DNA of 64,000 bases from Campylobacter jejuni subsp. jejuni 414 (GCA_000163995.1 CM000855.1:1608440-1672439), one strand, 5' to 3'; positions 1 to 10,132 are shown, numbered from the stretch's first letter. Notes: generated by a model not told the origin, from the sequence alone. Translations and numbers: made by a program.

Positions 1-687
1 TTCTCCAAGTTCTACATAAATAATCACACCTATAGTGATTAAAATCAAAGCAAAAATCGCAAAAGCGGTTAAGAAATTCATCTCCCCTGAATTGATTTGT
101 CCTACAGTTCCTGAAATTGCTCTTGGAATTTCTGAAACAATACCTGCAAAAATAATTAAAGAAATACCATTTCCTACACCTTTTTGTGTGATTTGTTCGC
201 CAAGCCACATTAAAAGCATAGTTCCTGCAAGCATAGAAATAGCACAAAGTGTAATAAACATATTTAAATCTTCTATCATTATAGCCCCTGCACCGCCTCT
301 ACCATGCAAGCTTTGTAAACCTATAGCAACACCTATGCTTTGAACTAAAGTAATGGCGATAGTCGCATAGCGAATAATTTGCATATATTTTTGCATACTA
401 TCACGCTCTTTTTTCATCTTACCGATATTTGGAAAAGTTGCTGCAAGAAGCTCCATAATAATAGAAGCAGTAATATAAGGCATAATACCTAAAGAAATAA
501 TAGAAAAGCGTTCAGCTGCTCCACCACTAAAAACATTAAATAAACCCAAAGCATTGTTTTGATTGTTATTAAAAAATTCCGCAATCACATCAGCATTGAC
601 GCCAGGAACTGGGACATAAGCCAGAACCCTATAAGCAAACAAAAATGCTAAGGTGATTAAAATCTTATTCGTCAATGCTCTATTCAT
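1..687 (-). CDS. secY: SecY preprotein translocase subunit (partial, N-terminal part)
   Basis: This is the channel-forming subunit of the SecYEG translocon in the inner membrane. About 229 residues are present; the C-terminal half lies beyond the left edge. The N-terminus begins [20 protein letters not shown] and leads into the first membrane helix. The family segment PVPGVNAD follows, then the helix with GIMPYITASIIMELLAA, and the segment with LLMWLGEQITQKGVGNGIS, which is typical of SecY. The ATG shares one base with the stop of rplO (TAATG), so translation is probably coupled. It is the last visible gene of the S10-spc operon, its usual place in bacteria. Confidence 0.95.
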   Translation of the reverse strand, partial: MNRALTNKILITLAFLFAYRVLAYVPVPGVNADVIAEFFNNNQNNALGLFNVFSGGAAERFSIISLGIMPYITASIIMELLAATFPNIGKMKKERDSMQKYMQIIRYATIAITLVQSIGVAIGLQSLHGRGGAGAIMIEDLNMFITLCAISMLAGTMLLMWLGEQITQKGVGNGISLIIFAGIVSEIPRAISGTVGQINSGEMNFLTAFAIFALILITIGVIIYVELGE

Positions 688-1079
688 TATTTTGATCCGG
701 TGACGCTAATGTTCTCGTCTTTGATTTTTGATACTAAGCCTTTTGCGCTTACACCAATTAGTTTGATTTTATTCACGGATTTTGAAATTTTATGAACACT
801 TTTAATGCTCTCAAGTGTAATTTCGCTAAGCTCTTTTACAGCTGTGATTTTTTCAACATTGATCACATAAGGTTTTTGAATTTTAGAAGCAAAACCTACT
901 TTTGGTAATCTTCTTTGAAGTGGTTGTTGACCACCTTCAAAACCTCTTTTTTCATTATAACCTTTTCTAGCAGTTTGACCTTTGCCGCCTTTGGTAGCAG
1001 TCTTACCCATGCCAGAACCTTGACCACGGCCAATTCTTTTAGTTTTATGCGTTGAACCCGCTGCTTTTGTTAAATTCAT
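687..1079 (-). CDS. rplO: 50S ribosomal protein L15
   Basis: L15 is a late-assembling large-subunit protein that bridges 23S rRNA domains. The N-terminus has the Gly/Lys-rich tail usual for the family ([20 protein letters not shown]), and the globular part includes [18 protein letters not shown]. At 130 residues it is slightly shorter than the E. coli protein. It sits 4 nt after rpsE and overlaps the secY start by one base. Confidence 0.97.
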   Translation of the reverse strand: MNLTKAAGSTHKTKRIGRGQGSGMGKTATKGGKGQTARKGYNEKRGFEGGQQPLQRRLPKVGFASKIQKPYVINVEKITAVKELSEITLESIKSVHKISKSVNKIKLIGVSAKGLVSKIKDENISVTGSK

Positions 1080-1083
1080 CTTC

Positions 1084-1527
1084 TTATCCTTTTAACATTG
1101 TTAAAGCTTTGATTGTAGCACGAACCACATTAGCTGAATTATTTGAACCCAAAGACTTAGTTAAAATATCTTTAATGCCTGCAAGTTCTACAATAGGACG
1201 TGTAGAACCACCTGCAATAACTCCTGTACCTTCACTAGCTGGTTTAAGTAAAATTCTACTTGCATTGTATTTTACTTCTACATCGTGAGCAATAGTCGAG
1301 CCTTTAGTTTTAACTTCAACGATATTTTTAAACGCATCATCAACAGCTTTGCGGATAGCATCTGGAACTTCCTTAGCTTTACCATAACCAACGCCTACTA
1401 AACCTTTGCGGTTTCCAACGATAACTAAAGCAGTAAATCTAAATCTTCTACCACCTTTAACAACCTTAGTAACTCTGCCGATATCAACTATTACTTCTTC
1501 AAATTCTTCTCTATTATATTTTTCCAT
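1084..1527 (-). CDS. rpsE: 30S ribosomal protein S5
   Basis: S5 contributes to the mRNA entry channel and to decoding accuracy. The N-terminal double-stranded-RNA-binding domain carries [18 protein letters not shown] and the loop [17 protein letters not shown] (residues about 20-60). The C-terminal domain has the GTGVIAGG stretch. The length of 147 residues is normal for Campylobacter. It lies between rplR and rplO with short spacers. Confidence 0.97.
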
Positions 1528-1538
1528 CGATTTACCCC

Positions 1539-1895
1539 TTATAGCCTAATGCCATTTTCTCTTAAAGATTCAGCTAATGCTGCGATAACACCATGATATA
1601 CATAACCATTTCTATCAAAAACAGCTTGTTCAATTTTTTTAGCTTTTAAAGTTTTAGCAAATTCAGCAGCGATTTCTTTAGCACCTTCTTTATTTGCCTT
1701 AACGCCAAGTTTGCGTCCATCAACTGCTGCTAAAGTTACAGCTTTTACATCGTCAATCGCTTGGATATATAGAGTTCTGTTTGATTTAAATACAGAAATT
1801 CTTGGAAAATTTTCACAACCCGAAATTTTCGCTCTAATTCTTTTTTTTCTTTTGATTCTTAAAGTTAGTTTTCTTTTTAATACATTTGCTCTCAT
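1539..1895 (-). CDS. rplR: 50S ribosomal protein L18
   Basis: L18 binds 5S rRNA in the central protuberance. The 118-residue protein has a basic N-terminus ([20 protein letters not shown]), then [19 protein letters not shown] and the C-terminal [19 protein letters not shown], all typical of L18. It keeps the spc order between rplF and rpsE. Confidence 0.97.
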
Positions 1896-1904
1896 ATTCT
1901 ACCC

Positions 1905-2441
1905 TTACTTCTTAGATGTCTTACCAGCTTTGCGGATAATGCGCTCATCAGAATATTTAACGCCTTTTCCTTTGTATGGTTCTGGTGGTCTAAATTCACG
2001 AATTTGAGCAGCAACTTGACCTACAACTTGTTTATCACTTCCTTTAACTGCAATAGTATTTTTATCTACTACAATTTCAATTCCTTCTGGAATATCATAG
2101 TTAATAGGATGAGAAAAACCAAGGCTTAGTTCTAAAACTTTACCTTTTAAAGCTGCTTTATAACCAACTCCGTTGATTTCAAGAGTTTTAGAAAAACCTT
2201 GAGTTAAACCTACAACGATATTGTAAGCTAAAGCTCTATAAGTTCCCCAATAAGCTCTACTTTGTCTGTCTTCACCTTTTGGAGAAAAAAGAATATTGTT
2301 ATCTTTAATCTCAATATTTACATTTGCCTTAGTATCAAGTTCTTTTGCTAAATTTCCTTTTTTAAATTTAAGCAAATTCCCTTCTAATTTTACTTCTACT
2401 CCTGATGGAATAGCAATTGGTTGTTTACCTATACGAGACAT
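1905..2441 (-). CDS. rplF: 50S ribosomal protein L6
   Basis: L6 lies near the sarcin-ricin loop and the factor-binding site. It opens [20 protein letters not shown] and has the two repeated L6 domains, ending with the signature ending [18 protein letters not shown], which contains the family motif PEPYKGKG. The length of 178 residues is normal. It lies between rpsH and rplR. Confidence 0.98.
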   Translation of the reverse strand: MSRIGKQPIAIPSGVEVKLEGNLLKFKKGNLAKELDTKANVNIEIKDNNILFSPKGEDRQSRAYWGTYRALAYNIVVGLTQGFSKTLEINGVGYKAALKGKVLELSLGFSHPINYDIPEGIEIVVDKNTIAVKGSDKQVVGQVAAQIREFRPPEPYKGKGVKYSDERIIRKAGKTSKK

Positions 2442-2518
2442 ATTTTTCCTTTTTATTTGTCTAGGATATTTCTACTTTTTTAAAAGAATGGATACCCAAT
2501 GCCATAAAAAGCAGATTC

Positions 2519-2914
2519 TTACCAAATGGTACATAAAATTTCGCCACCAACACCTGCTTTATAAGCTTCGTCATTAGCTAAAACACCATGACTTGTGCTG
2601 ACTACGATAGTACCATAACCATTTTTAAAACGCTTGATTTCATCTTTACCTTTATAAACACGACGACCAGGTTTAGAAATTCTTTTAAGCTCATTGATAA
2701 CACTCTTACCTTTTTCATCGTATTTTAAAACTACATTGATAAATTTCTTTTTATCCTCTTCAATAACATTAAAACTTTCAATATAGCCTTTAGCTTGAAA
2801 AATTCCAACTAAAGCTTCTACAACTTTAGAATGTAAAAGCTTGGTTGTTTCAAGCTTTCTCATTCCTGCATTTCTGATGCGAGTGAGTGAATCTGAAATA
2901 ATATCATTTATCAT
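2519..2914 (-). CDS. rpsH: 30S ribosomal protein S8
   Basis: S8 binds helix 21 of 16S rRNA and in E. coli represses the spc operon. The N-terminus [17 protein letters not shown] and the C-terminal [20 protein letters not shown] (family motif STSxGVLxxxxAxxxxVGGE) identify it. It has 131 residues. The 77-nt spacer before rplF is one of the longer gaps in the operon. Confidence 0.98.
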   Translation of the reverse strand: MINDIISDSLTRIRNAGMRKLETTKLLHSKVVEALVGIFQAKGYIESFNVIEEDKKKFINVVLKYDEKGKSVINELKRISKPGRRVYKGKDEIKRFKNGYGTIVVSTSHGVLANDEAYKAGVGGEILCTIW

Positions 2915-2923
2915 ATTTTATCC

Positions 2924-3109
2924 TTACCAACTTGCTTTTTTAAGACCTGGAATCAAACCTTCGTTGCCCATTTTTCTTAAGCAAACTCTACAAATTCCAA
3001 AATCTCTATAAACCGAATGCGGACGCCCACAAATTTGGCATCTTGTATAGCCTCTAACTTTAAATTTAGGCTTGCGTGCCGCTTTTGCAATCATTGATTT
3101 TTTAGCCAT
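2924..3109 (-). CDS. rpsN: 30S ribosomal protein S14, zinc-binding short form
   Basis: This is the 61-residue type Z S14, in which two CxxC pairs (CQIC and CRVC) bind zinc. I chose the ATG giving [17 protein letters not shown] and not an in-frame ATG 27 nt upstream, because the shorter form matches the family and the upstream codons overlap the end of rplE. Its position between rplE and rpsH is the standard spc location. Confidence 0.96.
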   Translation of the reverse strand: MAKKSMIAKAARKPKFKVRGYTRCQICGRPHSVYRDFGICRVCLRKMGNEGLIPGLKKASW

Positions 3110-3110
3110 C

Positions 3111-3656
3111 TTACTTTCCTTTTGTAAATGGCACACCGATAAGTTCTAATAACTTTTGTGCCTGTTTGTCATTTTGTGCTGTTGTAACTATAGAAATGTT
3201 CATACCGTGAGTTCTTAAAATTTTATCATACTCAACCTCTGGGAACATCAACTGTTCATCAAGACCAAAATTATAATTTCCACGCCCATCAAAACCATCT
3301 CTATTTAAACCTCTAAAGTCTTTTACTCTTGGCAAAGCAATAGAAATTAATTTATCAAGAAAAGCATACATATTTTCTTTTCTTAAAGTTACCATTACAC
3401 CTACAGGAAAACCTTCACGAACTTTAAATCCTGCAACTGATTTTTTAGCTTTAGTAATCACAGCTTTTTGTCCTGCAACTAAAGAAATAGTATCTGCTAC
3501 ATTTTGCAATACTTTTTGATCTTTAGCTAACTCACCAGCACCCACACTGATAACTACTTTTTCGATCACAGGGATAAGCATAGGATTTTTAATATCAAAT
3601 TCTTTAACCAATGCAGGCTTAATGCTTTGATTATATTTTTCTTTCAATCTCATCAT
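3111..3656 (-). CDS. rplE: 50S ribosomal protein L5
   Basis: L5 contacts 5S rRNA and the P-site tRNA. The 181-residue protein contains the family segments [14 protein letters not shown] (residues about 34-47), [17 protein letters not shown] and the C-terminal [19 protein letters not shown]. Two ATG codons are in tandem (MMRL), so the start is uncertain by one codon. It lies 3 nt downstream of rplX. Confidence 0.97.
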   Translation of the reverse strand: MMRLKEKYNQSIKPALVKEFDIKNPMLIPVIEKVVISVGAGELAKDQKVLQNVADTISLVAGQKAVITKAKKSVAGFKVREGFPVGVMVTLRKENMYAFLDKLISIALPRVKDFRGLNRDGFDGRGNYNFGLDEQLMFPEVEYDKILRTHGMNISIVTTAQNDKQAQKLLELIGVPFTKGK

Positions 3657-3659
3657 TGC

Positions 3660-3893
3660 TTACTCCTGAACTTTTGCCACATTGGAAATATCCATCGGCA
3701 TTTCTTTATTAATAAAACCACCATTTGGGTTTTTTTCGCTAGGCTTAATAGCTTTTTTAGAAATTTTACATCCCTGAACAACCACTTTAAGAGTTTTTGG
3801 ATATACCGCTAAAACTTTACCTATTTTACCTTTATCATCACCTGTGATAATTTTAACACTATCACCTTTTTTAATCTTTAATTTAACTGCCAT
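3660..3893 (-). CDS. rplX: 50S ribosomal protein L24
   Basis: L24 starts large-subunit assembly. It has 77 residues with an N-terminal KOW motif ([20 protein letters not shown], residues about 8-27). This is shorter than the E. coli protein, as is common in this group. Its start shares one base with the rplN stop codon, so it is probably translationally coupled. Confidence 0.96.
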   Translation of the reverse strand: MAVKLKIKKGDSVKIITGDDKGKIGKVLAVYPKTLKVVVQGCKISKKAIKPSEKNPNGGFINKEMPMDISNVAKVQE

Positions 3894-4261
3894 TATAATA
3901 CCTCCGGTGCTAGTGAAACGATTTTCATAAATCCACCATATCTAACTTCTCTACCCACTGGCCCAAAGATACGAGTTCCGATAGGCTCTCTTTTGTTATC
4001 AAGAATAACTGCAGCATTTTCATCAAAACGAATTAAAGAACCATTATCTCTATGAATTTCTTTTTTAGTTCTAACGATAACTGCTTTTACTACTTGACCT
4101 TTTTTAACTTTTCCGTTTGGTAAAGCTTTTTTAACAGATGCAACGATTACATCACCTACAGTAGCATATCTTCTTTTACTACCACCTAAAACCTTGATAC
4201 ACATTAATTCTTTTGCACCGCTATTATCAGCAACTGCAAGTCTAGTAAAACTTTGAATCAT
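3893..4261 (-). CDS. rplN: 50S ribosomal protein L14
   Basis: L14 forms an intersubunit bridge and binds silencing factor RsfS. The 122-residue protein begins [20 protein letters not shown], has the [15 protein letters not shown] segment and ends in [23 protein letters not shown], all typical of L14. It overlaps rpsQ by one base. Confidence 0.98.
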   Translation of the reverse strand: MIQSFTRLAVADNSGAKELMCIKVLGGSKRRYATVGDVIVASVKKALPNGKVKKGQVVKAVIVRTKKEIHRDNGSLIRFDENAAVILDNKREPIGTRIFGPVGREVRYGGFMKIVSLAPEVL

Positions 4262-4512
4262 TACTCAACTCCTGTAGCTAATACAGATTTTAAGCGAAAT
4301 GATTTTCTTTTTGAAAGCGGTCTGCACTCTACTGCAACAACAGTATCGCCCACTTTAACTTCATTTCTCTCATCATGAATTAGATATTTTTTAAAGCGTT
4401 TAACAATTTTTCTGTATCTTGGATGAACTACTTTTCTTTCAACCAAAACACTTGCGGTTTTTTCACCAGCGATTTTAACAACAACGCCTTGAATTTCTCT
4501 TTTAAATGCCAT
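4261..4512 (-). CDS. rpsQ: 30S ribosomal protein S17
   Basis: S17 is a primary 16S rRNA binder with an OB fold. The 83-residue protein includes [20 protein letters not shown] and the C-terminal [19 protein letters not shown], which holds the family pattern GDxVxxxExRPxSKxKxF. It is flanked by rpmC and rplN. Confidence 0.97.
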   Translation of the reverse strand: MAFKREIQGVVVKIAGEKTASVLVERKVVHPRYRKIVKRFKKYLIHDERNEVKVGDTVVAVECRPLSKRKSFRLKSVLATGVE

Positions 4513-4521
4513 TTTTCATCC

Positions 4522-4707
4522 TTATCTTAAAGCGTTAATTGCTGTACTTATTCTAGCAATATCTTTTTTTACTTGGCTAATCTCTTTTGGATTAGTAAGT
4601 TGCATTGTTTTTAGCTTTTGTTTTAAAGTGAATAAAAGCACCTTTTTTTCTTTTAGCATTGTTGCAAGCTCAGCTGCTGTTTTATCTTTAATTTCAGTAT
4701 ATTTCAT
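4522..4707 (-). CDS. rpmC: 50S ribosomal protein L29
   Basis: L29 lies at the exit tunnel near the trigger factor site. I use the ATG giving [18 protein letters not shown] (61 residues). An in-frame ATG 21 nt upstream would only add residues overlapping the end of rplP. The sequence ends in the helical [15 protein letters not shown]. The start lies inside the last codons of rplP, so translation is probably coupled. Confidence 0.95.
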   Translation of the reverse strand: MKYTEIKDKTAAELATMLKEKKVLLFTLKQKLKTMQLTNPKEISQVKKDIARISTAINALR

Positions 4708-5119
4708 TTTGGCTCTCTCTTGTAACAAACTTAGTTTTAAATGGAAGTTTATGCATAGCTAAAGTCAATGCCTGTCTTGCCATTTCTTCGCTTACTCCTG
4801 CCATTTCATAAATAATACGACCTGGCTTGATATTCATTACCCATTCCTCAACAGCACCCTTACCTTTACCCATACGAGTTTCTAAAGGTTTTTTTGTCAA
4901 AGGCTTATCTGGGAAAACTCTAATCCAAGTTTTTCCTTGTCTTTTAACAAAACGAGTCAAAGCGATACGCGCTGCTTCAATTTGGCGTGAGTTAATGCGT
5001 CCTGCTTCAGTTGCTTTCAATGCAAATTCACCAAAAGTAAATTCTGTTCCACGATTAGCATAACCCCTGTTACGTCCTTTCATCATTTTGCGATATTTAG
5101 TTCTTTTTGGTATTAACAT
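4694..5119 (-). CDS. rplP: 50S ribosomal protein L16
   Basis: L16 organises the A-site tRNA binding region. The 141-residue protein starts [19 protein letters not shown] and contains RIWIRVFPD-like [20 protein letters not shown], which carries the L16 signature. Its last 14 bases overlap the start of rpmC. Confidence 0.98.
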   Translation of the reverse strand: MLIPKRTKYRKMMKGRNRGYANRGTEFTFGEFALKATEAGRINSRQIEAARIALTRFVKRQGKTWIRVFPDKPLTKKPLETRMGKGKGAVEEWVMNIKPGRIIYEMAGVSEEMARQALTLAMHKLPFKTKFVTRESQNEIY

Positions 5120-5121
5120 GA

Positions 5122-5823
5122 TTATTTACCCCTTCTTGTACGTCTTGGCTTTTTAGCTGGAGTACTTTCTTCAGTTTTTTCAGGTTGCATACCTTTGTGT
5201 AATACTTCACCTTTGAAGATCCATACTTTAACCCCTATATTTCCATAAGTAGTTCTAGCTTCTGCAAAACCATAATCAATTTTTGCTCTTAAAGTATGAA
5301 GTGGAACGCGTCCTTCAAGATACCATTCTGTTCTTGCCATTTCAGCACCACCTAAACGACCAGAAACTGAAACTTTAATCCCTTTAGCACCTGCTTTTTG
5401 CGCGCCTTGAATTACTTTTTTCATTGCTCTTCTAAAAGCAATTCTTTTTTCAAGTTGAGTTGCAACACTTTCAGCAGCAAGTTGAGCTGAAGCCCCTGCT
5501 TTTCTTTCTTCTTTGATATTGATATTTACATCTTTGCTGATTAAATCTTGTAATTCTTTTCTTAAATTATCAACATCACTACCTTTTTTACCGATGATAA
5601 TTCCCGGTCTTGCAGCAACTACAGTAACACGAAGTTTTTTAGCAGTTCTTTCTACTAAAATTTGACTGATTCCTGCATAATAAAGTTTTCTTTTTAAGAA
5701 AGCTCTGATTTTGTAATCTTCACCGATATTTTCTACTAAATTTGCTTTAGTTGGAAACCATCTTGATTCCCAGTTTCTATTGATTCCTAGTCTTAGACCA
5801 ATTGGATTAACTTTTTGTCCCAT
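5122..5823 (-). CDS. rpsC: 30S ribosomal protein S3
   Basis: S3 forms part of the mRNA entry helicase site. It opens [20 protein letters not shown], carries a KH domain with [20 protein letters not shown] (residues about 72-91) and the C-terminal domain with [19 protein letters not shown]. The tail ends in a basic [10 protein letters not shown]. The length of 233 residues is normal. It shares one base with rplV. Confidence 0.98.
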   Translation of the reverse strand: MGQKVNPIGLRLGINRNWESRWFPTKANLVENIGEDYKIRAFLKRKLYYAGISQILVERTAKKLRVTVVAARPGIIIGKKGSDVDNLRKELQDLISKDVNINIKEERKAGASAQLAAESVATQLEKRIAFRRAMKKVIQGAQKAGAKGIKVSVSGRLGGAEMARTEWYLEGRVPLHTLRAKIDYGFAEARTTYGNIGVKVWIFKGEVLHKGMQPEKTEESTPAKKPRRTRRGK

Positions 5824-6233
5824 TAGCTTTCCTTTTTCGCTGTTGCTTTTTTAGTGCTTGTTATTTTTTTAACTGGAGTTTTTTTAGCTACTGTTTTTTT
5901 CTCTTCAGCTTTCACTTCCGCTTTTGCCACTTCTACTAAAATATGTGAAGTTGGTTTTCTAATACGACTTGCACTTCCTCTAGCTCTTGGTCTAAATCTT
6001 TTTAACACAGCAGCTGCATCAACACGACAACTTTTTACAATCACTTCATTTGCTTCAAAGCCACCATTTGCTACTGCACTTGAAATTGCATTTGCAATGT
6101 ATTTTGCACCCTTATTTGGCATAAATTTTAAACTAGCCATAGCTAATTCTGCATTCATCCCCTGAACTTCTCTAGCAATCAATCTTGCTTTAGTTGGAGA
6201 TAATCTTATGAATTTAATTAATGCTTTACTCAT
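5823..6233 (-). CDS. rplV: 50S ribosomal protein L22 with Lys/Ala-rich tail
   Basis: L22 lines the exit tunnel. Residues 1-110 are the standard L22 fold ([34 protein letters not shown]). The C-terminal 25-30 residues form a low-complexity tail of Lys, Ala, Thr and Val that is longer than in E. coli. Such tails differ between campylobacters, so some length variation is expected. Confidence 0.97.
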   Translation of the reverse strand: MSKALIKFIRLSPTKARLIAREVQGMNAELAMASLKFMPNKGAKYIANAISSAVANGGFEANEVIVKSCRVDAAAVLKRFRPRARGSASRIRKPTSHILVEVAKAEVKAEEKKTVAKKTPVKKITSTKKATAKKES

Positions 6234-6243
6234 ATCTTATCCC

Positions 6244-6525
6244 TTACTTACCAATTTTCTTTTGCACAGAGCCCTTATGCCCTTTGAATGTTCGTGTTGG
6301 AGCAAATTCACCAAGCTTATAACCAATGTGATTTTCAGTGATATAAACCGGAATGAAGCTTTTACCATTATGAACATTAAATGTAAGTCCTATCATATCG
6401 GGAGTAATTGTGCTTCTTCTTGACCAAGTTTTAATTGGTTTATTATCATTAGCCTTTTTAGCAGCGATGACTTTTTTCATTACATGATCATCAACAAAAG
6501 GACCTTTTTTTAGTGATCTAGCCAT
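6244..6525 (-). CDS. rpsS: 30S ribosomal protein S19
   Basis: S19 sits at the head of the small subunit close to the A site. The 93-residue protein begins [18 protein letters not shown] and carries the family block [18 protein letters not shown] [19 protein letters not shown], then [14 protein letters not shown]. It lies between rplB and rplV. Confidence 0.98.
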
Positions 6526-6526
6526 C

Positions 6527-7357
6527 TTACTTTCCTTTTCTTCTTGAAATTATTAGCTTATCGCTAGCTTTTTTACGACGAGTTTTCGCACCTTTAGTTG
6601 GTTTACCCCATGGAGTTACTGGATGACGTCCTGAATTTTTCTTACCTTCGCCCCCACCGTGCGGGTGATCTACTGGGTTCATCGCAGAACCACGAGTTTG
6701 TGGTCGGATACCTCTATGACGATTTCTACCTGCTTTACCGATGGTTACGTTAGCCCATTCTTCATTGCCTACTTCACCGATACTTGCCATACATTCAGCT
6801 AAAACTTGTCTCATTTCGCCACTTGCAAGTCTTAAGATAACGTATTTTTCTTCTTTGCCCATAAGTTGTGCGTAAGCACCTGCGGAACGGATCATTTGAC
6901 CACCTTTGCCTGGTTTTAACTCAACATTATGAACGATGGTACCCACAGGAATGTTTTTAAGTTTCATTGCATTACCTGGTTTAATATCAAGTCCGCCTTC
7001 AGCAGCTGCAACGATATCACCAACACTTAATCCGCGTGGTTGAAGAATGTATCTTTTTTCGCCATCTTTATAAGTAATCAAAGCAATTCTACAATTTCTG
7101 TATGGATCATACTCAATCGCTTCTACTTTACCTTCTATACCAAATTTACGACGTTTAAAATCAATAATTCTGTAAAGTTTTTTAGCACCTGCTTCTTTAT
7201 GACGACTTGTAATTCTTCCATAACTATTGCGACCTGCATGTGCTGGAAGTTTAACAAGTAGTGAGCGAACACTTGGTTTAGCTGTAATATCTTCAGAACT
7301 TAAACCTGTGATATATCTTCTACTTGGAGTATATGGTTTATAAGTTTTAATTGCCAT
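6527..7357 (-). CDS. rplB: 50S ribosomal protein L2
   Basis: L2 is needed for subunit joining and supports peptidyl transferase. The 276-residue protein begins [18 protein letters not shown]. It includes [19 protein letters not shown] and the C-terminal block [17 protein letters not shown], with the conserved His near the active centre. Spacers to rplW and rpsS are 1 nt. Confidence 0.99.
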
Positions 7358-7358
7358 C

Positions 7359-7640
7359 TTAAGCCTCCGTATTTTCTAAGCTAACACCTTCAGGCAGCTT
7401 AACATAGAATTTTTTATAATCGTTTCTTTGACCCAAACGACCCCTAAAACGTTTAACTTTTCCATCCATTCTCAAAGAATTGATACTTTTTGGAGTTACA
7501 CCAAAATACTCTTTTAAAACCGCTTTTAAGCCTGTTTTAGTCATTTTTGGTGAAGTTTGAATAACTACGACACCTTGCTCTTGCAAATTTAAACTTTTTT
7601 CTGTGTAAAGTATAGTCTTTATATCAGTAATATCTGCCAT
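7359..7640 (-). CDS. rplW: 50S ribosomal protein L23
   Basis: L23 is the docking site for trigger factor and SRP at the exit tunnel. The 93-residue protein has [13 protein letters not shown] near the N-terminus and the [20 protein letters not shown] basic loop typical of the family. It lies between rplD and rplB with 1-2 nt spacers. Confidence 0.97.
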   Translation of the reverse strand: MADITDIKTILYTEKSLNLQEQGVVVIQTSPKMTKTGLKAVLKEYFGVTPKSINSLRMDGKVKRFRGRLGQRNDYKKFYVKLPEGVSLENTEA

Positions 7641-7642
7641 AA

Positions 7643-8257
7643 TTATCCCTCTTTTGTAATAGATTCTAACGCTGATTTTTCCATAATAACAGCATTAAAT
7701 ACAGATACTAAATAAGCATTTACTTCAGTTACATCAACTACATAGCAATTTGCTAAATTTCTGTAAGCTAAAAGCGTTTTTTCATCTAGTAAATCTTTAA
7801 CGATCAAAGCATCTTTAATGCCAAGTTTTTTAATCACAGCGTTTGCATCTTTAGTTTTACCACTTTCAATAGCTAAAGAATCCGCAGTGAATAATGCACC
7901 CTTAACTCCTTTATCTGCTAAAGCTCTTTCAAGAGCCAATCTTTTTTGTTTTTTATTTACTTTTTGGAAGTAGTTTCTTTCATTTGTTGGACCAAAAGCA
8001 ACCGCACCACCTACCCAAACGTTAGTTCTAGTTGAACCCGCTCTAGCACCGCCACGACCTTTTTGTCTCCAAGGTTTTTTACCACCACCACTTACATCAC
8101 TTCTACCTTTAGTATGAGCTGTATTTGCTCTTAAACTTGCAAGGTAAGATTTTACATATAAGTAAAGATTATGTGGATTTACTTCCGCATATTTTGAAGG
8201 TAAATCAAGTTCACCTGCTTTTTCTAATTTATCATTTAAAACAACTACTTTACTCAT
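7643..8257 (-). CDS. rplD: 50S ribosomal protein L4
   Basis: L4 lines the upper exit tunnel and in E. coli represses the S10 operon. The 204-residue protein has the tunnel loop [20 protein letters not shown] followed by [20 protein letters not shown], which are clear family marks. The start overlaps the end of rplC by 4 nt (ATGA). Confidence 0.98.
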   Translation of the reverse strand: MSKVVVLNDKLEKAGELDLPSKYAEVNPHNLYLYVKSYLASLRANTAHTKGRSDVSGGGKKPWRQKGRGGARAGSTRTNVWVGGAVAFGPTNERNYFQKVNKKQKRLALERALADKGVKGALFTADSLAIESGKTKDANAVIKKLGIKDALIVKDLLDEKTLLAYRNLANCYVVDVTEVNAYLVSVFNAVIMEKSALESITKEG

Positions 8258-8829
8258 TTTGCAATCCTTATTTTACCCATAGCACCATTATAACCTGGCA
8301 CTGCACCTTTAACTACTAAAATTTTGTTTTCGGCATCATAAGATACAACTTCATTTTTAACGGTTACTTTAGTATTTCCATAATGTCCTGCCATTTTCAT
8401 GCCTGGTTGAACACGACCTGGCCATTCTCTATTACCAATAGATCCGTGACGTCTATGAAATCTTGAACCGTGACTTGCTGGACCCCCTGAGAAGTTATGT
8501 CTTTTCATAACACCGCTATAACCTCTACCTTTAGTGTTAAAACTTACTTTTAAAATTTTTGCTTCATTTAATGGAGTTTCATCTAAATCTCCTACTTCAG
8601 TATTTACTACTTCTAAAGTCGCAAATCTATTATATTCTGCAGAAAGATTATATTTTTTTTGCTGCCCTGCAACACATTTATTACTTGCTTTACCTTTTGG
8701 ATATGCTACTAAAGCCTTTCCGCCTTCAACTTCACATACTTTTACATTTACAATTCTTAGTAAAGTTACAGCGATACTTGGATTAGTAATTGTTCTGCTC
8801 ATTCCGATTTTTTCTACAATATATTCCAT
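8254..8829 (-). CDS. rplC: 50S ribosomal protein L3
   Basis: L3 approaches the peptidyl transferase centre. The 191-residue protein starts [20 protein letters not shown] and has the core motif [20 protein letters not shown] plus [13 protein letters not shown]. It overlaps rplD by four bases. Confidence 0.98.
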   Translation of the reverse strand: MEYIVEKIGMSRTITNPSIAVTLLRIVNVKVCEVEGGKALVAYPKGKASNKCVAGQQKKYNLSAEYNRFATLEVVNTEVGDLDETPLNEAKILKVSFNTKGRGYSGVMKRHNFSGGPASHGSRFHRRHGSIGNREWPGRVQPGMKMAGHYGNTKVTVKNEVVSYDAENKILVVKGAVPGYNGAMGKIRIAK

Positions 8830-8838
8830 ATTTTATCC

Positions 8839-9150
8839 TTACTTACCCATAGCTCTTACTTCAACGCTTACTTCTGGCGCTAAATCAAGCTTAGTTAAAG
8901 AATCAACTGTATCCGGAGTCGCTGCTACGATATCTAGCATACGCGCGTGAATTCTTATTTCAAACTGCTCACGAGAATCTTTGTTAATGTGTGGAGATTT
9001 TAAAACTGTATAGCGTTTGATTTTAGTAGGCATTGGTATCGGACCTCTGATATCCGCACCTGTTCTTTTAACAGCTTCTACGATTGCTGCAACTGTTCTG
9101 TCTAGTACTCGATGGTCATAAGCTTTTAGCTTAAGCCTAATTCTTTCCAT
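8839..9150 (-). CDS. rpsJ: 30S ribosomal protein S10, first gene of the operon
   Basis: S10 has a ribosomal role and, in other bacteria, a NusB-partner role in antitermination. The 103-residue protein starts [20 protein letters not shown] and has [20 protein letters not shown] and [10 protein letters not shown], both typical of S10. The start is preceded by a good AAAGGAAAT ribosome binding site. It is first in the operon and lies 67 nt from the strong promoter -10 box. Confidence 0.98.
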   Translation of the reverse strand: MERIRLKLKAYDHRVLDRTVAAIVEAVKRTGADIRGPIPMPTKIKRYTVLKSPHINKDSREQFEIRIHARMLDIVAATPDTVDSLTKLDLAPEVSVEVRAMGK

Positions 9151-9173
9151 AATATTTCCTTTAAAAAGAACTC

Positions 9174-9190
9174 GTTAGTTAAAAACTAAC
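9174..9190 (-). promoter_or_regulatory. Hairpin in the S10 operon 5' leader
   Basis: A 7-bp perfect inverted repeat (GTTAGTT, 3-nt loop, AACTAAC on the minus strand) lies in the untranslated leader between the promoter and rpsJ. The short leader differs from the long L4-binding leader of E. coli, so a regulatory role is only a guess. Confidence 0.5.
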
Positions 9191-9216
9191 CAAAAATTTA
9201 TAAAAACTGAAATGAG

Positions 9217-9245
9217 AGTATATAAAATCTTGTTTTCAAAGTCAA
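9217..9245 (-). promoter_or_regulatory. Sigma-70 promoter of the S10-spc operon
   Basis: On the minus strand TTGACT (9240-9245) is followed after exactly 17 nt by TATACT (9217-9222). A clear -35 box is unusual in Campylobacter, where most promoters have only a -10 box. This fits high expression of the ribosomal operon. Confidence 0.85.
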
Positions 9246-9256
9246 GGAATTTGATG

Positions 9257-9305
9257 AAATTTTTATATTTTTATCCTTTTAAAAAGGATAAAAATATAAA
9301 AATTT
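9257..9305. terminator. 24-bp perfect inverted repeat, probable terminator after rluB
   Basis: Two 24-nt arms (9257-9280 and 9282-9305) are perfect reverse complements separated by a single A. The arms contain the core TTTTTATCCTTTT and only two G:C pairs each. The structure lies 53 nt past the rluB stop and just upstream of the S10 promoter. It probably separates the two transcripts, though it has no G+C-rich stem of the classical type. Confidence 0.6.
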
Positions 9306-9358
9306 AAAACTTAAAAAAATGCTTTATCTAAAAAATATTATTAATTTTTCATGTTCAA

Positions 9359-10120
9359 TCAATATCTTATTTCATTAAATTTTAAAAAATCTCTTAATTT
9401 TTCATATTCGCCATTTTCTAAATAGCGATGTTTTCCCGGCTTTAACATACCAAGATCTAAGACTCCAAAAGCAACACGCTTAAGATCCATTACTTCAACA
9501 TCAAAATGTCCAAAAAAGCGTCTAAGTTCTCTATTTTTACCCTCATTTATAATCACTCTAAGTTTAGTATAACCTCCACTTGATCCAAAAATTTCAAAGC
9601 CTATAAAAGGAGCAAAACTCATAGAAGTGATTTTAGTTTTTGCGTGTGCACCTTTTTTTTCGTTTTTAATCTCAAGCCCATTTTGCATTGCTTCGATGAC
9701 TTGTTTAGTAACTATGCCTTTAACTTTAAGATAATATTCTCTTTCTAAATCACTATGCATTAAAGCATCAGCAATTACAGGTGAATCTGTAAGCAAAAGC
9801 AAACCTTCGCTCGCATAATCAAGTCTACCCACGCTAAGCCAAGTGCTAAATTGTTTTGGTAAGGTGTCATATATGGTTTTTCTTCCACGATCGTCTTTTT
9901 TGCTGACAATTTCACCTTTTTGTTTATGATAAATAATCACGCTAAATTGCGTTTTTTTTTGCACTCTTTTACCCTTAATAAAGATTTTATCATCAAATTT
10001 GACTTCATCGCTTAAAAGAGCTATTTTATTGTTTATTTTTACCAAACCTTGTTTGATAAGTTCATCAGCTTCACGGCGTGAATAACGCGTATTGTGGGAT
10101 ACAAATTTATTAATTCTCAC
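9359..10120 (-). CDS. rluB: 23S rRNA pseudouridine synthase, RluB/RsuA family
   Basis: This enzyme makes pseudouridine in rRNA. Residues 1-50 are an S4 RNA-binding domain (RINKFVSHNTRYSRREADEL). The catalytic domain has the family motif GRLDYASEGLLLLTD with the likely catalytic Asp near residue 101, and the late REL-RRFFGHF block. The length of 253 residues is normal. RluB is the best guess within the RsuA group because the ending matches that subgroup; RluE or RluF activity cannot be excluded. It lies 36 nt downstream of the RNase J gene, with that gene's terminator in between. Confidence 0.88.
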   Translation of the reverse strand: MRINKFVSHNTRYSRREADELIKQGLVKINNKIALLSDEVKFDDKIFIKGKRVQKKTQFSVIIYHKQKGEIVSKKDDRGRKTIYDTLPKQFSTWLSVGRLDYASEGLLLLTDSPVIADALMHSDLEREYYLKVKGIVTKQVIEAMQNGLEIKNEKKGAHAKTKITSMSFAPFIGFEIFGSSGGYTKLRVIINEGKNRELRRFFGHFDVEVMDLKRVAFGVLDLGMLKPGKHRYLENGEYEKLRDFLKFNEIRY

Positions 10121-10132
10121 TTGATCTTCCTT

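Noticed and set aside
35..343. 102-codon frame on the plus strand
   Set aside because: It lies opposite secY, has no ribosome binding site and a composition expected of an antisense shadow.
8534..8950. 138-codon plus-strand frame with hydrophobic stretches
   Set aside because: It is antisense to rplC and rpsJ, which are certain; apparent membrane segments come from complementing conserved coding sequence.
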